NCBI RefSeq assembly: GCF_002234405.1
Contig: NZ_NMQT01000093.1
Span: 1-50,981, forward strand
DNA: 50,981 nucleotides
Source: Amycolatopsis thailandensis
GTDB lineage: Bacteria > Actinomycetota > Actinomycetes > Mycobacteriales > Pseudonocardiaceae
Reading direction: 5' to 3'
The notes under the pieces were generated by a model, which did no database searches, had not been told where the DNA came from, and saw only the letters and a program-made list of their open reading frames with translations. The position numbers and the translations under genes were made by a program. Shown piece by piece: positions 17,865 through 26,018 of the stretch (positions are counted from its first letter, which is position 1; each line of letters opens with the position of its first letter).

Positions 17865-19307
17865 TCACCGGCCGGACGGCGGCGGGATCGGCGCTCCGGC
17901 GCAGGACCCGTCGTCGGTCTTGCCCGTCGAGAAGAATTCGACGGCCCTGCTCGCGCAGGGGAGCGAGGAAAGCGAACCGTGGTGGTCGTCCTCGATGGTG
18001 AGCAGGGCGCCGCCGATCCGTTCGCGCATGGCCACCGCCCAGCCGATCGGCGTCACCGGTTCGTAGGTGTGCCCGACCAGTTGCAGCGGACTGGTCCCCG
18101 GCGTGAACTTCCACGGCTGGACCGGCAACGGCCAGCCCGCGCACCGGCCGTTCCAGAAACCGGGGGAGGCGATGGCCGGATACGCGCTGATGCGCTCCAG
18201 CCTGCGCTGCCAGATCGTCTCGAAGTCCCGCGGACCTTCGGACGCGTTGCAGAGGATCGCCGTCTGCTGGAAGGTGTTGAACCCGTTGGGGTTCACGTCC
18301 CAGCCGAATCCGCGACCTTGTCCGGCAACGGGTTTCGTGGAGGGGGCGCCGCCGTCACGCAGGGCCGCGAGCGCCTTGGCGGCGTTCGCCCACTCGCGGC
18401 GCGGGCCGGCGAGGTGGTTCGTCACCGTCTCGCCGTGTTCGTCGCGGAGTTTCAGCAGCGCTTCGAGCACCGCGGGCTGCCGGTCGCCGAAGTGGTAGAC
18501 GGCGTCGTACCGGGCGATCCACGCGGCGAAGTCCCTGGCCGTGATCTCGCCCGCCGCGACCATAGCGTCGTCCATCGCGCCGACGTCGAAGGTCGGCGAC
18601 ATGACCGAGTCCAGCAGCATGCGGTCCACCCGGGAGTCGAACGCGGTGCGGTAGGCGGCGCCGAGGGCGGTGCCCCAGGAGACGCCGTAGAAGCCGATCT
18701 TCGCCTCGCCCAGCGCCTCCCGGATCCGGTCCATGTCGCGGGCGACGTTCTCGGTGGTCAGGTTGCGGACGAACTCGGGATCGGCGGTGACGCAGCGCTG
18801 GTTCACCTTCGCGTCCCGTTCGAACACGAACCTGGCTTTTTCCTTGTCCGGCAAGGAAGACGGCGGTTCGGCGTCGTCGCCCGGGAGCGGCGGGCAGGCG
18901 ACGTCGTCGGCGCTGTAGTCGACACCGCGCGGATCGAAGCCGATCAGGTCGTGGTCCACGCCGATCCCGGCGGCCTTGCTGTCGGTGATCCACCGAGGCT
19001 CGTGGATCCCGGACTGGCCGGGGCCGCCGGGATTCAGCAGTACGACGCCTCGCCGCCGCGCGGGATCGGTCGCCTTCCGCCGCGAGACCGCGATGTCGAT
19101 CTTCCGGCCTTCCGGCTGCGCGTAGTCGACCGGGACGGGCACCATGGCGCATTCGGTGCGCTGGTCGTCCGCGGGCTCCCAGCCCTTGGCGACGTCCTTG
19201 CAAAGCTTCCAATCGAGCGAGGCGGGCGACGCGGACGCGAGCGCCGGTGCCGTCAGCGCGGCCATCGTCGTCGCGAGCAGCACGATCGCGACCCGGTTGC
19301 GGGGCAT
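17865..19307 (-). CDS. Secreted alpha/beta hydrolase, tripeptidyl aminopeptidase (TAP) family
   Basis: Predicted exported serine hydrolase of 480 aa. Seen: a signal peptide (residues 1-26, ending ALASAS), oxyanion-hole segment NPGGPGQSG (92-100), nucleophile Ser210 in the elbow GVSWGT, and a C-terminal TAP-like domain with paired Cys residues and the catalytic His in EDDHHGSL. The family includes Streptomyces mycelium-associated tripeptidyl aminopeptidases that take N-terminal peptides off secreted proteins. ATG at 19307 is chosen because it gives a clean signal peptide; the longer frame only re-reads the next gene. Convergent with the ZIP gene, 3 nt apart. Confidence 0.85.
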   Translation of the reverse strand: MPRNRVAIVLLATTMAALTAPALASASPASLDWKLCKDVAKGWEPADDQRTECAMVPVPVDYAQPEGRKIDIAVSRRKATDPARRRGVVLLNPGGPGQSGIHEPRWITDSKAAGIGVDHDLIGFDPRGVDYSADDVACPPLPGDDAEPPSSLPDKEKARFVFERDAKVNQRCVTADPEFVRNLTTENVARDMDRIREALGEAKIGFYGVSWGTALGAAYRTAFDSRVDRMLLDSVMSPTFDVGAMDDAMVAAGEITARDFAAWIARYDAVYHFGDRQPAVLEALLKLRDEHGETVTNHLAGPRREWANAAKALAALRDGGAPSTKPVAGQGRGFGWDVNPNGFNTFQQTAILCNASEGPRDFETIWQRRLERISAYPAIASPGFWNGRCAGWPLPVQPWKFTPGTSPLQLVGHTYEPVTPIGWAVAMRERIGGALLTIEDDHHGSLSSLPCASRAVEFFSTGKTDDGSCAGAPIPPPSGR

Positions 19308-19405
19308 GGGCGGTTCTCCAAGGCTCGGCGGCGGGGCTTCGCCAGCCTCGCCGCGAGCCCCGTCCGTCCACATCGGCCGAACGGCCGAGGGCGCCGGCCG
19401 TTCGT

Positions 19406-19861
19406 TCAGACCTCGCCCGACGCCAGAAGGTTCAGCAGTTCGGCGTGCCCGGCCTGGGTGATCAGGCTGGCGGCGTCGAAGTAGACGCGCTCGTTGGTGA
19501 TCCTGTCGCCGTCGAAGAAGAACACCGCGATGATCGGCACCCGGAACGCCTTGCCGGTGGGCGGGCGGCCGTAGAACTCGCCGAGGTTGGTGCCGAGCAG
19601 GTCGAATTCGACGATGACCGACTCGTCGGCGAAGTGGTAGCGGACGTTGTCGTGCCGCTGATCCGGGAAGGCCGTGCGGGTCATGCGGTAGTAACCCATG
19701 ACCTCTTCGTCGCCGTCGAAGATCTGCCCCGTCGCCATGATCTCGTAGTGCGGATGGCCGTTGAAGGTGCCCAGGGTGCGGTCGAACTCCTGGGTCACCT
19801 CCGTGTCCATGTGCTCCTCGATGATCTTGTGGCGGCGCTCGCGCAGGTCTTCGTTGATCAC
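19406..19861 (-). CDS. SnoaL-like / NTF2-fold protein
   Basis: Predicted cytoplasmic protein of 151 aa resembling SnoaL-like polyketide cyclases and ester-cyclase-type NTF2 folds: an N-terminal helix, the central VRYHFADESVIVEFDLLGTNLGEFYGRPPTGK segment (split here only by its own loops), and FFFDGDRITNERVYFD near the end. This fold serves many small-molecule and non-enzymatic roles, so the substrate is open. Its GTG start overlaps the stop of the upstream secreted protein gene (GTGA), implying coupled translation. About 98 bp separate it from the hydrolase downstream. Confidence 0.7.
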   Translation of the reverse strand: MINEDLRERRHKIIEEHMDTEVTQEFDRTLGTFNGHPHYEIMATGQIFDGDEEVMGYYRMTRTAFPDQRHDNVRYHFADESVIVEFDLLGTNLGEFYGRPPTGKAFRVPIIAVFFFDGDRITNERVYFDAASLITQAGHAELLNLLASGEV

Positions 19862-20754
19862 TGGTCCTCCGGGTCGTCACTGGTCGCGATCCGGAGCCTA
19901 CCGCCCGCGGCTTCGTCGTCGGTCCCGTAGAGGAGCGTGCCGCACGAGCGCGAGAGGCAGGTCATGGCCTCGATCTTGTGGCCGGGGAAATCGCCGATCT
20001 TCGCCGGAGCGGGGGAGAGGGCGATCGAACCGTCGGAGCGGAGTACACCCGCCGCGTACACGGCCGAGTCGAACGGGCCGTCGTCGCCGGGGTCGGAGGC
20101 GGCCGAGATCAGGACCTGGCCGTCCGCGGTGATCTCGACGTCCGAGGTGTGCCGGACGTTCGCGGTGGGGTATGGGACGCGGAACGGTTGTGACTTCGGC
20201 TTCTTGAAGGACAGTTTCGAGACCGAGAACTCCGCGGAGTAGAGCGTGGCCGGACGGGCGTCCTGCCCCCGGTCCGCCCAGACCGCGAACAACCGGTCAT
20301 TCACCTTTTTCAGGGCGAAACCCTCGTAATTGTCGTCCGGATCGCCCTTCGGTACCCGGAACGTGCCGAGAATCTTCAGCCGCCGGTCTTTCAGGTCGAG
20401 GTGAAAGCCCTTGCCGTCGCTGGCCAGCGCGATGAATTCGCCTGACTTCCCCGGTACGGCTTCGGCGGCCTCCAAGTCGACCGGGAGCTCGCCGGGCCAG
20501 TCGATCTTGTCCACCTTGGACACCTCACCGCGGTCGAGCCGGACCCTGACAGCTCGGTTCTCGCCGGACTTCTTGTTGTCCCGCAACACAAGTGCGTCCA
20601 CCCTGTCGCCGTCCTTGTCGAGGACGGCGATGCCGCTGGCGCCCGAGGTCATCCCGGTGCCGATGGATTCCCAGCCGTCGCCTGCCAGTGCCGCGGACGG
20701 CAGGAACAGTGGGAGGGTCAATGCCGGAAGAATCGCGAGAGAGGCGAATTTCAT
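19858..20754 (-). CDS. Secreted protein, probable beta-propeller fold, function unknown
   Basis: Predicted exported protein of 298 aa with a clear signal peptide (residues 1-24, ending SAALAG). The mature part has recurrent short strand motifs (KDGDRVDALVLRD, GEFIALASDGKG, NDRLFAVWADRG, ADGQVLISAASD) suggesting a WD40/esterase-phytase-type propeller, but no catalytic motif is recognised. It shares general style with the 336-aa secreted protein nearby. It is translationally coupled to the SnoaL-like gene. Confidence 0.6.
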   Translation of the reverse strand: MKFASLAILPALTLPLFLPSAALAGDGWESIGTGMTSGASGIAVLDKDGDRVDALVLRDNKKSGENRAVRVRLDRGEVSKVDKIDWPGELPVDLEAAEAVPGKSGEFIALASDGKGFHLDLKDRRLKILGTFRVPKGDPDDNYEGFALKKVNDRLFAVWADRGQDARPATLYSAEFSVSKLSFKKPKSQPFRVPYPTANVRHTSDVEITADGQVLISAASDPGDDGPFDSAVYAAGVLRSDGSIALSPAPAKIGDFPGHKIEAMTCLSRSCGTLLYGTDDEAAGGRLRIATSDDPEDQ

Positions 20755-20838
20755 GCCGACAAACTAGTCCAGGAACGGGATGGCGAAAAGGCAGGAATCG
20801 GTGCACTCCAGTGGCAAGCGGTGGCGAGGCGGGTTCGT

Positions 20839-21004
20839 GTGATCAGATGGACGGCACCGGTGACCGAGCGGACGACACGTGTGATCAGATGGACGGCACG
20901 TGTGATCGGACGGACGGCACGTGATGGGGGCCCGGTGGCGAGAGTGGCGTCCAGTCAGTCACGCGTGTCGTCCGTCTGATCACACGTGCCGTCCCTTCAG
21001 TCAC
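20839..21004. repeat. 21-nt tandem repeats with inverted copies
   Basis: Four consecutive 21-nt units start at 20839, 20860, 20881 and 20902; the consensus begins GTGATCAGATGGACGGCAC. After a 40-nt gap two further units occur on the other strand (20963-20983 and 20984-21004), with a partial third at 20955-20962. The period is two helical turns, which would put each unit on the same DNA face. No spacers, so not CRISPR. Confidence 0.85.
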
Positions 21005-21190
21005 GCGAAAGCTCCGGGTAGGTTGGGCGGCAGGTCAAATCAGCAGGATCGATCCTGCTGAGTAGGCCATCTTCGCCCCCTGAGGGCACGGTTTGGGACC
21101 TGGCCGCCGACCGCCGCGTCCCGAGCGTCCACATAGGACGTTCGGCGACGATTGAGCGTCCGATTTATGCCTGTATAGGCTGTTCCGTGC

Positions 21191-21242
21191 GGGGTCGTGA
21201 GTGATAAAGAGGGTTAGAACGCTCTTTATCACTCACGACCCC
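21191..21242. repeat. Long hairpin element, GGTCGTGAGTG family
   Basis: Perfect 21-bp arms (21191-21211 beginning GGGGTCGTGAGTGATAAAG, and 21222-21242) enclose the loop GGTTAGAACG. Related elements with the same GTCGTGAGTG start and TTAGA centre occur at 33722-33766, in part at 33545-33569, and in degenerate form inside 44063-44328. Confidence 0.85.
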
Positions 21243-21384
21243 CTTCGCAAGGCCACGCAAAGTACCCAAAACGGGCGTACCGGCTGAAAAGAGCGTCTCT
21301 TGTGGACGGTTGAGGTCGCGATCGACTCCCGCGGACCAGTTCAGGCCGTGCCGCGAAAGCTCCGCCTTGCACGACCCCCTGTGC

Positions 21385-22395
21385 TCAGCCGCAGGAAAGC
21401 GTGCCGGCCCGGAGGGCGTGGCTGCTTTCGTTCCCGTCGTCGGCCCAGACCACCTGCTTGCTCCCGGAGGCGCAGGTGGGCGAGATGGCGAAACCTTCGT
21501 TGTTGTAGTTCGGCATCGCGCTCGGCCGGTCGAAGGTGCTGGTCACGGTGAACTTGCCCTGCGTGTTGCCGGCGAGCGTCGTCGAGTTCCCGTCGCAGTT
21601 GTCGTCGCAGATCGCCCACAGCTTGCCGGTCGAGCCCTCGTATTCGAGCTCCATGATCGAGTCGAGGCCGCTCGCGAAACTCGCGACACGGGTGTACTTC
21701 CCGCCCGCCTGGTCGAGCGCGTAGGCGTAGATCATCCCGTTGCTCTCGAGGCCGACGAGGTAGAGGCCGGTGCCGTGGCCGGGGTAGGTGCTCGGGTTGT
21801 ACGGCGCCTTCGTGCGCTCGTCCACGAACCCCTTCGCGGTGAGCGCGCTGTCCGGGATCCACGACACGGCTTCGAGCCCGTCGTTGGCCGAGACCTTCGG
21901 CAGATCCGCCGTCAGATCCCATTCGGCCTTGGCGGTGAGGGTCTTGGCCGAGCCGGAGACGTCATAGCGGAGCACTTTGAGCGCGCTCTTCTTGTCGTTG
22001 TCGCCGTCGCGTTCGGTGGCCGCGACCACGCCGTCCGGGGTGGCCACGACGGCTTCGGCGTCGGGGTCGCCCTTGCCGCTGCGGTAGCGCAGCTGCTTGC
22101 CGGACGACCAGCCGTTGGCGGTGTCCGGCTTCCACTTCGAGCCATTGCGCACGAGGCGGTAAAGCGTGCCTGGCCCGTTCTTCACCGCCCACAGGACGTC
22201 GGCGCCTTGGAAGGACAAGCCGCTCATGTTGCCGCCCAGAACGTCCGAATCGTCGGCGTTCGACACGGCTGAGCCGCCTGGCCAGGGGCTGTTCGCCGTT
22301 GTGCTCGCGGTGGCGGTCGTGGCGGGCAGGACCAGCAGGGCGGCGGCGACGGTGGCCACGGCGACCGGGCGGATCGGGCGAGGTGATCGGGGCAT
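21385..22395 (-). CDS. Secreted propeller-like protein, function unknown
   Basis: Predicted exported protein of 336 aa: signal peptide residues 1-30 (ending TATAS), then repeated strand segments such as GADVLWAVKNGPGTLYRL, ATPDGVVAATERDGDND, GTGLYLVGLESNGMIYAY and STGKLWAICDDNCDG. The layout suggests a beta-propeller of the esterase-like-phytase / SdiA-regulated type. Acidic DGDNDKK and CDDNCDGN loops could bind calcium. Cys residues in pairs fit an extracellular protein. Divergent from alkB, with a 192-bp shared upstream region; no functional link is evident. Confidence 0.65.
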   Translation of the reverse strand: MPRSPRPIRPVAVATVAAALLVLPATTATASTTANSPWPGGSAVSNADDSDVLGGNMSGLSFQGADVLWAVKNGPGTLYRLVRNGSKWKPDTANGWSSGKQLRYRSGKGDPDAEAVVATPDGVVAATERDGDNDKKSALKVLRYDVSGSAKTLTAKAEWDLTADLPKVSANDGLEAVSWIPDSALTAKGFVDERTKAPYNPSTYPGHGTGLYLVGLESNGMIYAYALDQAGGKYTRVASFASGLDSIMELEYEGSTGKLWAICDDNCDGNSTTLAGNTQGKFTVTSTFDRPSAMPNYNNEGFAISPTCASGSKQVVWADDGNESSHALRAGTLSCG

Positions 22396-22505
22396 TCGCG
22401 CTCCTTCGGGGCGGACGAAGTGGATCGCGGCGTGTCGTCACAAGTTAAGTAAGTTTCCTTACGAATACAAGATATCGCCAAGTTCTCACGAAATGAAGCA
22501 ACGGC

Positions 22506-22567
22506 GGGTTTACAAAAGATGTCTACTTGTCAAACCGGGTGTACATCGCCTATAGTTTTGTAAACCC
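22506..22567 (+). promoter_or_regulatory. alkB promoter framed by a 12-nt inverted repeat (TetR operator candidate)
   Basis: GGGTTTACAAAA (22506-22517) and its exact reverse complement TTTTGTAAACCC (22556-22567) flank a sigma-70-like promoter: TTGTCA at 22527-22532, an 18-nt spacer, TATAGT at 22551-22556. The right arm covers the expected start of transcription and the left arm lies upstream of -35. Arm centres are 50 nt apart. This geometry fits repression, probably by the TetR protein encoded at 25392-26018. Confidence 0.75.
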
Positions 22568-22587
22568 AGCCAATGGAGGAGGGTGCG

Positions 22588-23988
22588 ATGAGCGAGATGA
22601 CGGGCACGATTCCGGTGGGCTCGACCGACCGGTGGACCGACCGCAAGCGGTATCTGTGGCTGATCGGCCTGGTGGTGCCCTCGCTCGCGTTCCTGGCCAT
22701 CGGACTGCACGCGGCCACCGGATGGGGCGTGTGGTTCTGGATCGGGCCGATCGTGATCCTCGTGGTCGTCCCCCTGATCGACCTCGTCGCCGGGCTGGAC
22801 CGGGACAACCCGCCGGACGACGTCATCGAACGGCTGGAAAAAGATCGCTACTACCGCTGGATCACCTTCGCGTTCCTGCCCATCCAGTACGCGGGTTTCG
22901 TGGCCGCCTTCTGGCTGATCGCCCGGGGTGATCTGTCCGTTGTGGACAAGGTCGGCCTGGCGATCTCGATCGGCTGCATCGGTGGCATCGGCATCAACAC
23001 CGCGCACGAACTCGGGCACAAGAAGGAGAGTCACGAGCGCTGGCTGTCGAAGATCGCGCTGGCGCAGAGTTTCTACGGCCACTTCTACATCGAGCACAAC
23101 CGAGGTCACCACGTCCGGGTGGCCACCCCGGAGGATCCGGCCAGCAGCCGGGTGGGGGAGAGCTTCTACCGGTTCTGGCCGCGCACGGTGTTCGGCTCGC
23201 TGAAATCCGCGTGGGGCCTGGAGCGCAAGCGGTACGCCCGGCGCGACCGGCATCCGTTCCGGATCGGCAACGACGTGCTCAACGCCTGGCTGATGTCCGC
23301 GCTGCTGTGGGCGGCGATGACCGTGTGGCTGGGCCCGGGAATCCTGCCGTACCTGGTGATCCAGGCCGTGATCGGCTTCTCGCTGCTGGAGGTCGTGAAC
23401 TACATGGAGCACTACGGCATGCGGCGGCAGAAGGTCGGCCCGCCGAACCGCCGTCGCTACGAACGGGTGGATCCCAGCCACAGCTGGAATTCCAACAACA
23501 TCGCCACCAACGTCCTGCTCTACCACTTGCAGCGGCACAGCGATCACCACGCGAACCCGACCCGCCGTTACCAGACGCTGCGTGATTTCGCGGAATCGCC
23601 GGTCCTGCCGACGGGGTACGCCGGGATGATCGTGCTGGCGCTGTTCCCGCCGGTCTGGCGTCGTGTGATGGATCCGCGAGTGCTCGCGCACTTCGACGGC
23701 GACATCTCCCGCGCGAACATCCAGCCGTCCAAACGCGGCAAGATCCTGGCGCGCTACGGAACCCGCGTCACTTCGTCGTCCACGGTCGCCGAAGACACGC
23801 ACGGCGACGCGACCGAGGGCGGGATGTGCCCTGGCTGCGGCTATGTCTACGACGAGAAGCTCGGCGACCCGCGGGAAGGCTTCCCCGCCGGAACGCCGTG
23901 GTCGTCGATCCCGGATTCCTGGTGCTGCCCGGACTGCGGGGTGCGGGAGAAGGTCGATTTCGTGGCACCGGGAAGGGTCGAAGCATGA
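22588..23988 (+). CDS. alkB: Alkane 1-monooxygenase fused to rubredoxin (AlkB-Rub)
   Basis: Integral-membrane di-iron hydroxylase of 466 aa that oxidises n-alkanes to 1-alkanols. The AlkB domain (1-about 385) has membrane segments and the histidine boxes HELGHKK (140-146), EHNRGHH (169-175) and LQRHSDHH (314-321), plus NYMEHYG (271-277). A C-terminal rubredoxin (about 413-458) has CPGCGY (Cys414, Cys417) and CCPDCG (Cys447, Cys450). Such fusions are known from Prauserella, Dietzia and other actinomycetes and deliver electrons within one chain. ATG at 22588 follows GGAGGAGG, which rules out the ATG at 22573. ATGA overlap with the ferredoxin gene. Confidence 0.95.
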   Translation: MSEMTGTIPVGSTDRWTDRKRYLWLIGLVVPSLAFLAIGLHAATGWGVWFWIGPIVILVVVPLIDLVAGLDRDNPPDDVIERLEKDRYYRWITFAFLPIQYAGFVAAFWLIARGDLSVVDKVGLAISIGCIGGIGINTAHELGHKKESHERWLSKIALAQSFYGHFYIEHNRGHHVRVATPEDPASSRVGESFYRFWPRTVFGSLKSAWGLERKRYARRDRHPFRIGNDVLNAWLMSALLWAAMTVWLGPGILPYLVIQAVIGFSLLEVVNYMEHYGMRRQKVGPPNRRRYERVDPSHSWNSNNIATNVLLYHLQRHSDHHANPTRRYQTLRDFAESPVLPTGYAGMIVLALFPPVWRRVMDPRVLAHFDGDISRANIQPSKRGKILARYGTRVTSSSTVAEDTHGDATEGGMCPGCGYVYDEKLGDPREGFPAGTPWSSIPDSWCCPDCGVREKVDFVAPGRVEA

Positions 23989-24179
23989 TGAAGATCGAGG
24001 CGGACCGCGCGAAATGCGACGGGCTGGGCATGTGCGAGGCGATGGCGCCCGACTTCTTCGAAGTGGGTGACGACGGCACGGTCGTGGTGCTCGACGAACA
24101 GCCGGGCGAGGAGCACCGGCAGGACCTGGCGGCCGCCGTCGACGCTTGCCCCGTCCTCGCCCTGAAACTGCGGGACTGA
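23985..24179 (+). CDS. [3Fe-4S]-type ferredoxin
   Basis: Small ferredoxin of 64 aa. Cluster ligands are Cys11, Cys17 and Cys55 in CDGLGMC and DACPV. The position that holds the fourth Cys in [4Fe-4S] ferredoxins is Leu14, so a [3Fe-4S] cluster is expected, as in cytochrome P450 redox partners. It starts within the alkB stop (ATGA) and ends 2 nt before the reductase, so the three are one translational unit. It may carry electrons from the reductase to the AlkB rubredoxin domain or to a P450 elsewhere. Confidence 0.9.
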   Translation: MMKIEADRAKCDGLGMCEAMAPDFFEVGDDGTVVVLDEQPGEEHRQDLAAAVDACPVLALKLRD

Positions 24180-24181
24180 CC

Positions 24182-25390
24182 ATGGCGCTGGTCGTCGTGG
24201 GCGCGTCACTGGCCGGACTGCGCGCGGTGGAGGCCGCGCGCCGGGACGGGTACCGAGGGCGGATCGTGCTGATCGGCGCTGAGGATCACCCGCCCTATGA
24301 CCGGCTTCCGCTGTCGAAAGCGTTTCTCGACGTCGAAGGCCCCGAGAAGGTCGAACCGTTCCATGGTGAGACAGCGTTGCGCGACGAGCTCGGCGTCGAA
24401 CTGATGCTCGGCGCTCCCGCGGACGGGCTCGACACCGCCGCTCGCGAGGTCGCGGTGGCGGGGAAGACCGTTCCCTACGACGCGCTGGTGATCGCGACCG
24501 GCGCCACCGCGCGGCGGTTGCCCGGCAGCGAAGGGATCGCCGGGGTCCACGCGCTGAGGACCGCCGAGGACGCCCTGGCCGTCCGGGCCGCGCTCGACAA
24601 CGGGGCCCGGACGGTCGTGATCGGGGCGGGTTTCATCGGTTCGGAGGTCGCCGCCGCGGCCCGCAAGCGCGGGCTGACGGCCACGATCGTCGAGGCGCTC
24701 GACGTCCCGCTCACGCGTTCTGTCGGAGCCGAGGCCGGTGCGATGTGCGCTTCGCTGCACCGGGAGGCGGGCACGGAGCTGCGGTTGTCCACGAAGGTCA
24801 CCGGCCTGGAATCCGATGGTGGCGTGGTGACCGGCGTCCGGCTTTCGGACGGCGAGGTACTGCCGGCGGACCTGGTCGTCGCCGGCATCGGCGTCGTCCC
24901 GGCCACCGGGTGGCTGTCGGGGAGCGGGGTCCCGCTGCACGAGGGCGACGGCGGCGTGGTGTGCGATGCCACGCTGGCGACCGGGGTGCCCGGCGTGTAC
25001 GCCGCCGGCGACGTCGCCCACGCCGCGAACCCGCTGTTCGACGGCGAACTGATGCGGCTGGAGCACTGGACGAACGCCGCGGAGCAGGGTGCCGCGGCCG
25101 CTCGTCACGCGCTGGCACCGGAGTCGGCCCGCGCGCTGGCTCCGGTGCCGTACTTCTGGTCGGACTGGTACGACCATCGGATCCAGTTCGTCGGCACCCC
25201 GCGGGCGGACGAGGTGGTGACCGCGGTCCCGGCTTCCGGTGGTTTCACCGCGTTGTACCGGCGCGGGGACCGGATCGTCGGCGCGCTGACCGTCGACCGG
25301 CCGCGCGAGATCATGAAGTACCGCCGCCACATCGCCGGACGGGCGCCGTGGCCCGAGGCGCTGGCTTTCGCCGCCGAAACGGCTGCTTAG
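24182..25390 (+). CDS. FAD-dependent ferredoxin/rubredoxin reductase
   Basis: NAD(P)H-dependent flavoprotein of 402 aa of the putidaredoxin/rubredoxin reductase type. Seen: N-terminal FAD Rossmann motif VVVGASLAGL, PPYDRLPLSK typical of this group, a second Rossmann motif VVIGAGFIGSEVAA for NAD(P)H (about residues 143-156), the GVYAAGDVAH FAD motif, and a C-terminal EHWTNAAEQG segment. It passes electrons to the neighbouring ferredoxin or directly to the rubredoxin domain of AlkB. ATG at 24182 places the FAD motif at the N-terminus. Confidence 0.93.
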   Translation: MALVVVGASLAGLRAVEAARRDGYRGRIVLIGAEDHPPYDRLPLSKAFLDVEGPEKVEPFHGETALRDELGVELMLGAPADGLDTAAREVAVAGKTVPYDALVIATGATARRLPGSEGIAGVHALRTAEDALAVRAALDNGARTVVIGAGFIGSEVAAAARKRGLTATIVEALDVPLTRSVGAEAGAMCASLHREAGTELRLSTKVTGLESDGGVVTGVRLSDGEVLPADLVVAGIGVVPATGWLSGSGVPLHEGDGGVVCDATLATGVPGVYAAGDVAHAANPLFDGELMRLEHWTNAAEQGAAAARHALAPESARALAPVPYFWSDWYDHRIQFVGTPRADEVVTAVPASGGFTALYRRGDRIVGALTVDRPREIMKYRRHIAGRAPWPEALAFAAETAA

Positions 25391-25391
25391 A

Positions 25392-26018
25392 ATGACGATC
25401 ATGAGCGAGGCACCGGTCTCTGGAGGGCCGTACCGGCAGCCGATCGTCGCGTCGGCGATCGAGCTGACCGTGCGTTCCGGCTGGTCCTCGGTGACGATGA
25501 GCAAGCTTGCGGAGATCGTCGGGGTCAGCCGTCAGACCGTCTACAACGAACTCGGCTCGAAGACCCAGCTGGCCGAAGCGATGATCTCGCACGAACTCGC
25601 GCGGTTCCTCTCGGTCGTCCGTGATGCCTTCGAACGGCACCCCGAGGACCTGGTCGAGGCGATCCACGACGCCGTCCGCGGCGTTCTCGAACTCGCCGAC
25701 GACAATCTCCTGCTGCGCGCCATCGTCTCGGCCACGCATGGTGCCGACACCGAACTGCTGCCGCTGCTGACGGTCCGGGCGGGCAGCCTCCTGGGCGAAG
25801 CGACGATCATGCTGCGCGGCCGTGTCCGCGCCTACGACCCGCCGCTGGACGGCGAGCATCTCGACGTCGCCATCGACGTCGTGGTCCGGACCGTGCTGAG
25901 CCACATCATGCAGCCGTCGGACACTCCCGCGCGCACGGCGGACGCGTTGGCGTGGATGGCCTCACGCGTCCTCGGCGCGAGCACGAGCCGCTCACTGCGG
26001 CATCCGACGCTGGATTAG
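25392..26018 (+). CDS. TetR-family regulator of the alk operon
   Basis: Predicted repressor of 208 aa with an N-terminal helix-turn-helix (VTMSKLAEIVGVSRQTVYNE, about residues 34-53) and a ligand-binding C-terminal domain. Its start lies 1 nt after the reductase stop, so it is the fourth gene of the alkB operon. Regulators in this position (AlkX in Dietzia, as I recall) repress alkB and are released by fatty acids; the same role is inferred here with the inverted repeat at 22506-22567 as target. ATG at 25392 or 25401. Overlaps the convergent gene's end by 27 nt. Confidence 0.87.
   Translation: MTIMSEAPVSGGPYRQPIVASAIELTVRSGWSSVTMSKLAEIVGVSRQTVYNELGSKTQLAEAMISHELARFLSVVRDAFERHPEDLVEAIHDAVRGVLELADDNLLLRAIVSATHGADTELLPLLTVRAGSLLGEATIMLRGRVRAYDPPLDGEHLDVAIDVVVRTVLSHIMQPSDTPARTADALAWMASRVLGASTSRSLRHPTLD

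Larger units (their letters stand above)
20755..21384. other. 630-bp intergenic region rich in repeats
   Basis: Non-coding spacer downstream of the 336-aa secreted protein gene and upstream of the 298-aa one. It holds four 21-nt tandem repeats (20839-20922), inverted copies (20963-21004), a 22-nt perfect palindrome (21040-21061, built on CAGCAGGATCGATCCTGCTG) and a 21-bp-stem hairpin (21191-21242). The promoter for the 298-aa protein operon should lie at its left end. I see no protein gene. Confidence 0.7.

Noticed and set aside
19308..19880. N-terminal extension of the secreted hydrolase frame
   Set aside because: It would bury the signal peptide and re-reads the SnoaL-like gene in another frame.
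20592..20924. Plus-strand frame with a CDQMDGT heptapeptide repeat
   Set aside because: The repeat follows trivially from the 21-nt DNA units (divisible by three); the rest of the frame is antisense to a secreted-protein gene and there is no ribosome site.
20839..21004. Possible CRISPR array
   Set aside because: Units are directly adjacent with no unique spacers, some copies are inverted, and no cas gene is present.
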